From assembly GCA_028023455.1 (NCBI GenBank), contig JAQFVV010006293.1, positions 4,172,059-4,236,058 on the forward strand: a DNA stretch of 64,000 nucleotides. The letters are read 5' to 3'. Source of the stretch: Epiperipatus broadwayi (Eukaryota; Onychophora; Udeonychophora; Euonychophora; Peripatidae). The translations under genes were made by a program, and so were the position numbers. Shown here one piece after another: positions 48,018 to 59,939 of this stretch. Positions within the stretch are counted from its first letter, which is position 1. Each line of letters opens with the position of its first letter. The notes beneath the pieces were generated by a model. That model was not told the origin of the DNA. It made no database searches and saw only the letters and a list, made by a program, of their open reading frames with translations.

Positions 48018-48399
48018 TCTCAAAGCTTGTTAAGAGCTTGTTTTGCGAGCTCTGTATATAACATCAATCTCCATCTTGTTGCTATTCAATTTGTTTATTT
48101 GTAATAAATTCTATTTCTTTGTGCATTCAATGCTTGTGTCTTTATAATATAGTACAAGTCCATTTTACATCAATTTGTTTCATCTTTTTTATTAATTTTA
48201 TAAAGTATAGCAAAGTCCCATTTAATATTAAATAGTTCTTCCAATTTGCGTAATCTGCAGTTATAGGTATCTGAATAAATGGTGATTAATGAATGGAGCC
48301 TGAATCCACTTCCAGGAAATTCTTAATACTCTCTGCCTTTCACACCAATTGCTGCCTTGCCTAATGCCTATAATTGAACTTTATCTGTTATGATTGTAA

Positions 48400-49230
48400 A
48401 TATATAATAAATATGAAAAGATCATTCCTAAACATATTTATCCAGCATTCACAAAAAGTTAACTGAAAAAAAAGACCTTGTGGTTTTTTGATGTTAAGTT
48501 CAGAAGTAAAAAGGCCAATAAACTCATCATCTTGGTTAATACATATTGCTGAGCAGCACTCTCATATTAATTTCCATTATCAATAATCACACAGTAATAA
48601 CAACTGCAATAACGAGAGAGTACAGGGTGGACATGAGGAATTTATCCTGCTCAATTTCTTTATGGCTTCCAAGAGGAATCAAAAGATCTTCTTTCAGTTA
48701 ATAATAAACCTATTTTTGCAGTCAATATATATAATTAAGGTGCTTAAGTACAGTAGTGAATATGTTTTTTAGATTGCAATATTAACAATCCGTCAGTGAC
48801 ATTGCTTTACGTAAAGTTTCTTCTGCTTAGCTATTTTATAGATGGGTGTTAATTAAAAAAAATATTGCTACTGTTATTATTACATTTTCTCTATATTTAA
48901 AGATCTGTTTTTAAACCTATCATTGATAAAATTGAGGACTGGGGAAGGAGAAAATTGTTTTTAAATTAAAGATGAAATACAGGTTACAGTATTACAGAAA
49001 CTTTAGTTTTTTAAAAGTACTTCAACTTCTTGTCCATTCAGTGATAAATAGGAAATAAATAGATCATTAACAAAAACAAAAAAATAATTTTTGACAGATT
49101 TTATTTAGTTTCAGAATACTATATATAAGATTTTATGAAGATGATTATGATTATTATTATTATTATTAATTATAAGTAAATAAACAATTGAATAATTTTA
49201 CTGCTTGGAAGTTTATAAGAAATTCAATCA
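48400..49230. repeat. AT-rich stretch with a dispersed repeat (48440-48740)
   Basis: Shares a diverged segment with 19740-20040 in the same orientation. It may be the 5' part of the LINE relic to its left. Otherwise nothing recognised. Confidence 0.4.
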
Positions 49231-49650
<420 letters not shown>

Positions 49651-51424
49651 GCATTTTATTGAGCGTTATGATAGTCTCACTATAAAATTAATAAGTAATT
49701 AAATATAAGTTATTATTTATTATTTCATGTCAACTGATAGGAATCTTGGAACAAAATACATGAATGTTGGGCCAAACATTAAGCCTATTAAAATTGTAAA
49801 AGCAAATTTTTTTATGATCAGCATTTTAGTTCTTGAATTTTACATTATTAGACATGATATTGTAAAAGTATAATGATGACTGCTAAATGTGTGAATTAAA
49901 TTCTGTTTTTATTTAATATGACTAATAGCTAAAAATTTATTTATGAATTTGGATATAATATTACTTTCAAATATCTATTGTTTATGCAAATTTACAATAG
50001 ATGATGTAATGTTATATTGTCATGTACACTTACAAAATATATTGCAGAAATTTTTTTTTTATGAATTATTAAAGAATAGAAATTAGATTACACAAAGACA
50101 AAATCTAAATGTTAGGTGCTAATACATCTTATACCATTCTTAGTAAATATTAGCAATATAAAAAAAGTAAAACAGTGAACAAAAATGTTCAGAGAAAAGA
50201 CAAATGAAATACTTGAAATCAGAAATAGTACCTTATCTAAGATGTGCCAACATTATATCCTACAAGGCTGTAGAAGATACTTTTTTCTTGCAGACTGTTT
50301 ATTGACTAATCACAGATAATCACCTTTCTGTCAACTGTGGCTTAGATACATAATTTGATGCACACATATATAGCTTAAGTTCTTTATCTGAAATTATATC
50401 TAGTAACTAAACATTAGATCCCTTCATTAAATAATGAAACTTATTCATCATGAATGGTAAGTAAGTATTGCTTTCAGTCTACGTAATATAATTTATGACT
50501 TAATATAAATTATTTTTAAAAATTTTATATTTAGAGCTACATGATTTAAAGATTTTTTTTTTATAGTATTAAGTTATGTTAACTATATGTACAGCTTCAT
50601 AAGCAATTTCCTTTATGATAAATCCATTCCAGAAATAAGATTTCTTCAAAATTAATTCAGTTTTGATGATTTATATTTATGCTCTTTCTTTACCGAACTC
50701 ATTTAATAAAGTTTTTATATAGACTTTAGAAATCAAATTTACAACTTTAGTTATCCTATTTTTATCAAATTTTGTTAAGTTCAAATTGATCTATTTTATT
50801 CTTTTTATGGTACCTGTTGTTCTGTCATTCATGTTTTTCTCTTTTGATTTCTTCCTGAATTTCTAGAAACATCTGTACATAATTTGCTATATAATTTGAT
50901 CTTTCTATTTTTCTTCCATTAATTATATCCAAATCTCTGTTTTATAATTAGTTGATAACAGAGTGATTTTATTATAGATATCTTTTTTAAGACAAAGATG
51001 TATTTTATTTTTAATATCAAACTCAGACTTTTACAAATATTTCATCCAAGTTTAATGCTATGCTGAATTAATCTATTAGGTTTTAATCTATATTAATAAT
51101 TTAATTAAATTATTTATAATTTAATCAGAAAAAATTACAGATAGTTAGGTACATTTAATCTTTTTTTAAAAATAGTTATTGAATATTATAAAAAAACAAT
51201 TACATTAGCTGCATGATATAAATAATTTAAATAATCTACATTTATTTTTACTTCTTTTGATATTTAATATACAAAATATTTTACTTAATACTGAGATAAA
51301 AAGTTTTGAAGAAATAAAATTATCTTGTATATAATGTTACCAATAGGTCCATGGATTGTGGTATAGTTCTGACATCTGTCATTTATGGTGCACAGGTTTC
51401 TTATAAACTTGTGTGCACAATAAT

Positions 51425-51509
<85 letters not shown>

Positions 51510-54500
51510 CATCATCATCATCATTATTATTGTATTTCAAAGGATTTTATTAATGAAATGTTATACTGAGGTTTTTTTTTCTACATACTTAGGATAGTAA
51601 TAAGATGTGTAAGAATTTTACATTTACTAATATGTGGAATTATAGACAGTTACATATATTACATATTTATATTAAGAAGTGAATAATATAATAATTAGTA
51701 GTACATCTTTTAATTGAAGATCTCATGCTAGTGCCTCAGATTCTGCCATATTAAGAATCAGAATTTGAATAAATATTGTGTGTGAATATCTTTTTATTTC
51801 TTGCTCTGATTGACTCTAACTTAATCCATAAAGTATTTGAGTATTTCCTAGGGTTGTTATTATATAAAAATGCATTTGATGCACCACAGATGTTATTGGC
51901 CTGAGAGTATTCTATTTTAAGATGTTCTAAATTTTTAATTATTATAGAAATGTTTTACATATTTAAATGCTTTTCTGATAATCTACAAATTCAATAATAA
52001 TTCTCACTTAAAGTATTATTTTATAACTTCCCTTAATATTTGAATGTAGAATATTGTACTACAGTTAATTTTAAAGCCAACTTACTTGAATTTCAAATTT
52101 TTGAAGACTATTTATTATTGCATTAGAAAATATTTTGTACATTATTAGTATATCTGTAAATTTTAATATTTTTTCTTTGAATATTCCTAAATACTGTATC
52201 ACACATGCATTCTTCTAATCATTTTATATATAAACATTACTTTAAAAGTTTTCTATTTTTTCATTTGATTAAAAAATAAATAAATCTATAATTATTTTAT
52301 CAGTCCTGGAACTTTTTTTTATTACAATTTAGGAATATTATCATTGTTGCAGAATCTTTGATTTCTCATTTATTTACATTTATGTTGTTCTTTGTAGCAA
52401 TCTTTGAGATATTTGTTATAGCAAACGTGAAATTCTTCTATTAAACTGTCGATAACCAATCTTCTCTTTACATCTTTTAAACTTTTATAGATTTTTTGCA
52501 ACTTGGATTATATATATTTCAGCTTTTATTTTTCAAGGTTTTTTTTACTTACACTTCAGTATTTTAATAAAAAAGAAAAATATTAGTCAATTCCTGCTAT
52601 TTTGTTCCAACTATTTGCAAAGCTAGTTTAGAAAGAGTAATTTCCATCTTTTTCTCCTTTTTTTCAAACCAGATATATTTTTAAAATCCGTTAATATTTA
52701 AAAAAAAATTGTAAATTCTACCTCAAATTAATTGGCTATTTTTGAAGTTTACGGATATCAACTATTGATATATATTTTGTTTGTCAAGTTTTATATCATG
52801 ATATATTTTACATTTCATTTATCTGTGATTATTATCAGTGTATGTTCTTCTGACATTTGGATGTTTGTATGTCTATTTTTTCTTTAAAACGTCCCCCCCC
52901 CCCCAAAAAAAAAAAGAAAAGAAATATTAATGCACAGTTCCTCCCTCCCATAAATTTTATAAATTTATAAATTCTTTTCATTTCTATATTGATATTCATA
53001 TTTACTTATTGTACTTGCATCTTTCAATAAATTTTTCAATTCTAGTATTAAAATTTTACATGACAATTTTAAAATTTGGTTTTGCCTGTTCAAAAACTTT
53101 CAATTAATATACATAAAAGTTTATATTTTAAATCAGAATAAAAGCTGAGATATAAAATTAAGTAATTGCATTTATACATATCATAAAACAATTAATTGCA
53201 ATATTTTTTTTTTGATATACCATTCACTTTTACTTGCTATTTTTACATATTTTATTAATAATGAATTATATTCAACTGTACTTCCAATATTTATCTTTTT
53301 ATAGTAAAGTATATATCTATTTATCAAATACGTTCCTTTTCCTCTTTTATTTCTAATTTCAAAATGTCAATCAACATTTCCTTATTACTAAGAAACTTTG
53401 TTTTAATTGATATAATGTTCCTTTTATTGAAAGTGATCTAGAGTTATAATCAGTCAATTATCAAGTGGTTGCAAGAATCTGTAGATCAGATATTCTTAAA
53501 ACTCTTTTATTTTCAATGGCCGACTGCTTTTTGGTATTGAGAATCAGTTACTAATTTACTTATTTTTTCTTATAACTTCATAATATATATATATATAATA
53601 TTCACACCCACAAATACAAACAATATATATTTTATAGTCAAGGAAATCTAAACAATACGTAAGCTAGGAATTTAACTATTAATGGAAGACTATAGTATTT
53701 TCTTGATAATAAACTCATGGATCATAAAAATTATCATATTGACTCATATATTTTGGTAAACAACTCATTTATATTAGCTTATATATATATATAATGTATT
53801 CTAAGCGGATATACTTTTAGCAAAGTATTATTCATTCGTTTGGTAATATTGAGGTATAAATATCCTGTTTGTTTGATCTTTATTAATTCAATATACAGCA
53901 ATGAATGTTATCAAAAAATTAATTAAAATTTTAGTTGTAAATTAATCTGTAATAAATTATTTTAAAAAATTTGTAATTTAATCATGTAATTCAATTAATT
54001 AAAATATTTATAAAATAATAATATTAGTAATGCTAAACAAAACATTCCATAATATTTTTTTTCCTTCTATAAAGCCATATGTTGCCCTATTATATGTACA
54101 TTTTTTATATATCCGGGTATTAATATGTGGGGCACTAGAATTTTGAAAACATATTGAAAGAAATACATATTAAAATGTTATTACTAAAAAAAGATTTGCA
54201 TTTAGCATACATATATATGTGTATTTTAGTAATTAAAAAAATTAAACTTTTGATATTTTGATTGAATAACTGGAGTTCTTTGCTCCACATATATATAATA
54301 AACAAAGTAGCTTTTAAATAATCTATTTAAAGGCTTCTTCGGTAGAGAAACAGTGAAAACGAGGGAAAGTGTAATTCTTACGTTTCCAGTGACCGGCTGT
54401 TAAAGGTTTGAGAGATATTTCAATCTTCGTTTTTCTTCCAACTAAGAATAGACAGATACTCATTTACTGATCAATAATAGTTAGTTAGATACCATGGAAA

Positions 54501-55170
54501 TATAATCTAAAATATCATTAGCTTTGTAAAGAAATATTATTTGCTTAAATCGTGGAAATGCAAGTGGATTCATTAACGATTGCATCGAAATTTTTCACTG
54601 TATATAAATATAGAAAGAGTGATAATATTGACATGTTTAATTGCATGACTTTTTTAGATTAACGTGTTATACATATTAAATTAATATATTAAAATATTCA
54701 ACATATCATTTAGTCCTCATTATACACATCCATTATATATAAAACATCCTTTTACTACTTAAAATTGAAATAAAATAGTTAATTTTAAATGTATAGTTTA
54801 CAAATATAATTTATATATTAAATTTGTTTTTATTAACAATATAAGGTTATTTAAAACGCATGCATATTTTGAATGTGCATAAACAATTCATTTTTATATG
54901 CTTTACTAACATTACTATAGGCTAATTATAGATTGCAAATAAATTAATTAAATAGTACATATAAGATTATAAAAAGAAAAAAATATATACACGTATAAAT
55001 AATGTAGATTACAAATATGGAAAAAAAAGCCATATGTCATGACTGGGTTATATTTTTTTTTTATCAAAAACCATATTATAATTTTAATCATTAAATTTAA
55101 AATAATTATTATTGCAAAAATCTTTATTATAAGAGTCTGATAACTGAAACAAAGAAGAAACTTTAAGAGT
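49651..55170. other. Long AT-rich stretch, no recognised gene
   Basis: No domain-bearing ORF on either strand. A (TTA)n(TCA)n array lies at 51427-51531 and a C10 run joined to an A run at about 52893-52914. The only sizeable ORFs are repeat artefacts. Confidence 0.4.
51427..51531. repeat. (TTA)n with (TCA)n trinucleotide microsatellite
   Basis: About 28 TTA units, then TCA units, then TTA. It has the same two-motif design as the AAT/GAT array at 1241-1376. Confidence 0.95.
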
Positions 55171-57060
55171 ATCTGAGTAATAGGCTTTAAAATAAAAATG
55201 ACTTCAAGTCCTAGTTTTATATTCTGCTGACAAATTACTCTTTTATTTATAATTTTGTATGAAAACTTTAGGTCTCATCCTTCCCTTTCAATATAAAGAT
55301 AATATGCTGTTTTTATTTAAACTGATATTTTTGTAAAAATTTCTCTCCCAATAATTGAAGTTTAGCAATATTCCTGGTTTGAGTGTGAATTCCAGATAAC
55401 TAATCCATATTCAATAATAGGAAGGACAAGAGATCTGAAGAATTTATATTTTAATTGATTATTAAATAATCTGCCATATCTAAAAATCATTCACATAATT
55501 TTAAGAGCTGTATTAATAAAGGATTCAACATACACATGAAATGACCCATTATTTATAAATAGAATATCTAGATCCTTTGGAAAAATCTTACATTTAATTT
55601 TATGTGTTTCAGTGCAATACTGGAAATCTAGATATTCAGACTTATTATGATATAAGACTATTGAACATTTGTCCATATTAATCAACATTTTATTTTTATT
55701 AGACCAAACAATAAAATTAGTAATATTTTTATAAAGAAATTTTATTATTTAATGTAATTATTATCCATTTGAAAATTTTGCAGTCATCAATTATAAATAA
55801 TATGAGCTCTTAAGATAATCTTTAAGATCATCATTGTATATGTTGAGTAATAAATGAGCCAGATTGCTATATTGAAGTACACCCAAATTACAATTGTATA
55901 AAGTGGAAGTTTAGTAAGTGAATTGAACCATTTAGTAAGTGAATTGAACCATTTAATAAGCTCTACAGAAAAATCTAATCTGTAAAGTTTTTAAAAAAGA
56001 ATATCATGATTGACTCAGTCAAAGGCCTTAATAGATAGATCAAAATAAATTATATCTAATCTCTGTTTATCTTTTATAGCATGAGCATTATGATCGAATA
56101 TAGTGACAAGGTTACTTTCAATAGACCTATTTGGAAAAAAAACCATGATCAGCAGAAATTAAATAATTACTAACATTATCTATGATTTTGTTATATATAC
56201 ATCTTTCTAAAATTTTAACCAAAAATATGTGAGATCAAAATAGGTCTAAAATTATTTATACAATCCTTAGAACCATTTTCATAAATTGTAATAACTTTAA
56301 CATGTTTGTAAATCTCAGGAAAATTGCAATCATATATAGAACAATTTAGAATATGGCATAAAGGATTAACAATAATCTTGGAAGAATCTTTATAAATGAA
56401 AGTAAGTATATTATATGTTATCAAACTAGTGTGCAATTTAAGCTTTCTTATTAATGTTATAATGACTTCACTATTAAAGCCTTCAATTGAGATTTAGTTA
56501 TAAGATTTCTTTAAAAATACAAAAGAGTTTGATTCATTATCAACTTTTTATATAAGTCAGTGAATAATGTAAAAAAAATCTTCATCAGAAATTGAGGAAT
56601 TACCATGCTTTAATTTTTAATGAAAAGCCTAAATTCTCTAGGATTTATAGAAAAATTATTCTCCGTATTCTTTATATGATTAAGAAATTCTTTCCTGTAT
56701 AAAACCTTTTCCACCCTTCTATATTTAATAAAATTATTATAATGTAGAATATTATTAGTTTTTTTTATAATGCTTATGATGATACATTTTAATGATTTTC
56801 TTTAAAAATGAAGAGAGCCAATATGAAAAATAATGATGGGATATAAATTAAATAGGAATATATAGTTAATTAAGTTATTTAGAACAGACATAAAGTAATT
56901 TAAATTAGCATTAACATCTGTACAAGAATATACATATATTTCCAATCAAATTTGGAAATCTGTTCACAAAAATCATCATAATTTTCTTTTTGTATAATTT
57001 CTCTTTTTTTTTATGAGATAATTTTTGTCTAGCATACCATACTTTAAAATAAAATTCAAT
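55170..57060 (-). pseudogene. Second type of LINE relic (linker and reverse transcriptase)
   Basis: Minus-strand pieces in order: CEQISKFDWKYMY (about 56980-56940), YRRVEKVLYRKEFLNHIKNT (about 56735-56675), SSKIIVNPLCHILNCSIYDC then NNFRPI (56380-56230, the RT entry block), DIIYFDLSIKAFD then VNHDILF (about 56060-56005, RT motif A region), MDKCSIVLYHNKS (from 55675), KDLDILFINNGSFH (about 55595-55555), FRYGRLFNNQLKYKFFRSLV (about 55485-55425) and IIEYGLVIWNS (about 55420-55385). This matches the RT-to-C-terminus order of CR1/Jockey-like LINEs. The YADD block is not readable, and stops and shifts are frequent. The endonuclease half is missing (5' truncated). Confidence 0.78.
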
Positions 57061-57604
57061 TGAAGAGTGATAGATATTAATCTGAAATAATAATAATATA
57101 ATAACAATAATAATAATATTACAGGGTATATTTCAGAAAACTTAACTCACACCATGTGTTTAAGTTTTTATTTATTTTTATTGATATTTTATACAATTTG
57201 GGAGACTAGATAAATTAATTAATATATTAGGTCCTAAGTAGAAAAAAAAGTGCTGATGATCTATAATAAAAGCATTTAGTCCTTCACATACTAAATGCTT
57301 TCAAATACAAATATATCGACTCAGCTAGAAGTTTATTAAGAAACAACCAGTTATGCAAGTATAACAAAAACTTCTGATATAATATAATTAATATGTATTG
57401 ATTTAATAAACACAAGAAAAACAATTGCAGGTAATAATAACAACTTAGCTTTAATACTTAGGTTTAACAGGTCCATAAACAAAGATATTATAAAACTAGA
57501 TAGTCTCTTGATTAATTCTGGGTTCTCTGTTAGATTAACAAAAAACTGCAAAATGAAAATCTTTAAAAATAACTGAAAGATCACTTTTTTATGAAGTAGT
57601 CACT

Positions 57605-57975
57605 GTGCTTGCTATCATGGATAGCAACTACTCATTTTACCATATCCTCAAAAAAATTCTCTATAATACATTAAGTGCTAATAATATGAGGGTTTCTGTT
57701 TTCCAAGCAGCTGAACATCCCAATCCTAGGCACATTACATTAAAATTTTATAGAGAAGACCTGAGAAAGATTTTAAATTACAATCAACCCTCTCACTCCA
57801 TAGTATAGATTCAGGTCATAAAATTGATTTTTCTAGTACCAGGATCATATCCAGATGTGATAATTCATATCAATGCAAAATTACAGAAGCCATTGAGATA
57901 CTTAAAAGGCCAGATTGAATCAATAAGCAAGATGATACATGCAAACTTCCTCTTATTTGGAAAGATTTTTAAAAA
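57605..57975 (+). pseudogene. GIY-YIG endonuclease-like relic, possibly Penelope-like element
   Basis: Across a frameshift near 57805 the plus strand reads REDLRKILNYNQPSHSIV and then DSGHKIDFSSTRIISR, ITEAIEILKRPD and LPLIWKDF. The pattern H.....GH.ID ... EA.EI ... L...W is the C-terminal half of the GIY-YIG domain that follows RT in Penelope-like elements; similar tails occur in a few other retroelements. The GIY and YIG strands upstream are not recognisable. The downstream 58085-58160 sequence recurs at 59820-59910 and may be the element's 3' end. Confidence 0.5.
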
Positions 57976-58084
57976 AAAAACATTCATAATTTAACATTTT
58001 TGCTATTGGTGGAATTTTAACATTTTTTTTTCAAATCAGTGATTGTAGTGCCTCTACAACCATCTTTCTACCTTTTATCACCCA

Positions 58085-58165
58085 GTAGATGACTTGGGTG
58101 ATCAAGTCGAAATGTTGGTATATCAATATTTAAATTTTTTAACATGGATGAACCCGCAAAATATG
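58085..58165 (+). repeat. Dispersed repeat end, copy 1
   Basis: 'gatgacttgggtgatcaag' then 'tcgaaatgttggta' and 'catggatgaaccc' recur, diverged, at 59820-59905. A short hairpin (CTTG with CAAG) precedes TCGAAA. It probably belongs to the 3' end of the GIY-YIG element upstream. Confidence 0.55.
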
Positions 58166-58199
58166 TCTTTTATATATGGAATCTGTGAAAATCTTCAAA

Positions 58200-59740
58200 T
58201 CAACATATATATATATATTGGAGACAGGTTGAATTGATTTATAAACCCCATAAACTTCTTATATTTAACTTATTTTATGTTTTATTTGTCATTGTTCTCA
58301 GCCTCACTTTATTCATTTATAAAACATCCTCAGTAGAAAAATCACCAGGGAATATTATCTTAATTGCAACTAGTAAATGTTATATAGAACTTTAATAGTT
58401 GTCATACCAAGCAACAAATCATTCTTGTGGTATCAATAATTTTAAACTTTATTTGTTTGTTGAGTTTTGCTCCTAATTGAATATTGAAACTTTAACATGT
58501 AATAAGCTAGTCAAAGTAGCAAGTAGTCATGCCATTAAGAGATATAATAGTCTGATTTTTATGAAGTTATACACTTCTATAGCATTTATAGCATTATTAA
58601 GAAAACAGTTTTCTTGTTCCTGAAAAGGATTAAGGAACTTGATTGATTTTGGGAATGATGTGGCTAGTGGACTAATTGCCACTGCAAAAAAAGATTAAGG
58701 ACATTATAAAACATTATCTATCTATAATTAATGGTAGGCATTAAATGAATAATATAAAACCCTATTGAATAGAATGTTTTGTATATCTGCATCACTTTAT
58801 TGAACATACATATATATAGTTATGACTCAAGGTAAGATTATTAAAATAAAAAAAACCAGATAATAAAATTTGTAATTATTTTTCAGAGAACATTTGATAT
58901 TTTAAGTGCTAATATTTTTTTAATACATGATTGTTATTAATAATGAATTATTATAATAGTTGTTTGTCATTACTAAAACCATTATCTTTTACACATTATC
59001 AAAATAAAAGATATCATATTAATTTTCTTTATTAAATCTATTTGCATCACTTACTATTTTCATCTCTAATTGTAATACAAAATTCAATAAGGTATGATAA
59101 GGTGCAATTATTACCTTTAATACTTTAATCATACTTAGAATAAGTTAATTATAACTGTTTATTTTATCTTTTGTTAAGTAAATAATTTAATCACATTTAA
59201 TTAAAAACCAAAAGAATTGATTTTAACTTTATCTTAATCTGGGAATGTGAGAGAGTTAACTGCTAGCCATATGCAAATAAATATAATTGTTTATCTTAGA
59301 GAAAGTCTTTATACATTATACATTGCAATATAGTTTATGCATATAGGAATACACTAAGATTATTTTGATAAATTTATAAAACTACCATAAAATATTTAAT
59401 CGTTATAATAATTTTATATATTCCTATTTTAAATATTAATTATTAATTATTATTATTAGAGGTTAAAACAAATATGCATTTATTGTAGTTTACTTTTCAT
59501 TAAAGCTCATTCAATCTTAAATACATCCCACACAAACACACTCATCACACCCATCATCTTTTGCTCCTGCTACCAATTGTGACCTGAGCTTTCAGTTACA
59601 ATATATTGTAAGGGTATATTAATCTGACCACAAAAGTCACCACACATGCTAATATTAAAGACTAAACCTACCAACATAATCTTAAAATATTATTAATTAT
59701 ATATTAATCAATTTTGTATAAAAGTGTCAGTTAATGTTAT
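58200..59740. other. AT-rich stretch without recognised gene
   Basis: Nothing recognised. Confidence 0.4.
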
Positions 59741-59747
59741 ATTCTAG

Positions 59748-59763
59748 AGATCGGAAGAGCGTC
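59748..59763 (+). other. Illumina adapter match (probable assembly contaminant)
   Basis: AGATCGGAAGAGCGTC is identical to the first 16 bases of the standard Illumina TruSeq read-through adapter. A chance match of this length in a 64-kb AT-rich window is very unlikely. The next bases (TTATATATA) do not continue the adapter, so it may be a trimmed adapter tail fused at a misjoin. Confidence 0.85.
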
Positions 59764-59785
59764 TTATATATATATATAATACATA

Positions 59786-59910
59786 TATTTGGGTTCATCC
59801 ATGTATATAAAAACTTTATATATAACTCTGTGGATGGCTTGTGTGACCAAGTCGAAACGTCAGTAAATTGATATTAAACAGCTTTTAATATCACGGATGA
59901 ACCCTAGCAA
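59786..59910 (+). repeat. Dispersed repeat end, copy 2, with small inverted repeat
   Basis: 'ggatggcttgtgtgaccaag' then 'tcgaaacgtcagta' and 'cacggatgaaccc' match 58085-58165. An inverted 'gggttcatccatg' at 59789-59801 faces the 'cacggatgaaccc' end, so a small second piece lies in the opposite orientation. Confidence 0.55.
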
Positions 59911-59939
59911 TAATCAAGCTTTATTTTATATATTTAACC

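Larger units (their letters stand above)
47333..48061. mobile_element. Second hammerhead (retrozyme-like) element, 345-bp unit
   Basis: One unit starts 'taattttaataaagctc' at 47333, the next 345 bp later at 47678. The second is cut near 47930 and followed by an inverted part up to 48061. The flanking direct repeats CATCAATCTCC (47322-47332 and 48062-48072) show a single insertion into a LINE. All three parts carry hammerhead sequences (47414, 47752 and 47959). The unit shares 'ctgaactgagttcag' and 'catatgagactgaact' with the 7.7-10 kb family ('catatgggtctgaact', 'cagttcag'), so the two families are related. Confidence 0.82.
46880..48350 (-). pseudogene. LINE endonuclease relic interrupted by a ribozyme element
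   Basis: Minus-strand fragments: KWDFAILYKI (near 48210; cf. KWDFLGLCEVR of LINE endonucleases), then, after the ribozyme insertion, MKIIQAYAP (near 47265; cf. the QVYAPT motif), IIIGNFDAKIG (near 47150; the GDFNA motif with N for D) and VATGKFGCVDRNER (near 47080). This is a different LINE from the one directly downstream, which has its own endonuclease at about 46 kb. No RT belonging to it was identified. Confidence 0.65.

Noticed and set aside
51285-51569. Poly-Ile and poly-Tyr ORFs
   Set aside because: Translation of a (TTA)n trinucleotide repeat. The poly-Ile/Val ORF at 43185-43415 is the same kind of artefact.
59820-59870. GATGG...CAAG...TCGAAACGTC as a hammerhead
   Set aside because: It has GAAAC and GTC, but no CUGANGA in register, no stem I pairing and no room for stem III. 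The same applies to 58085-58130.
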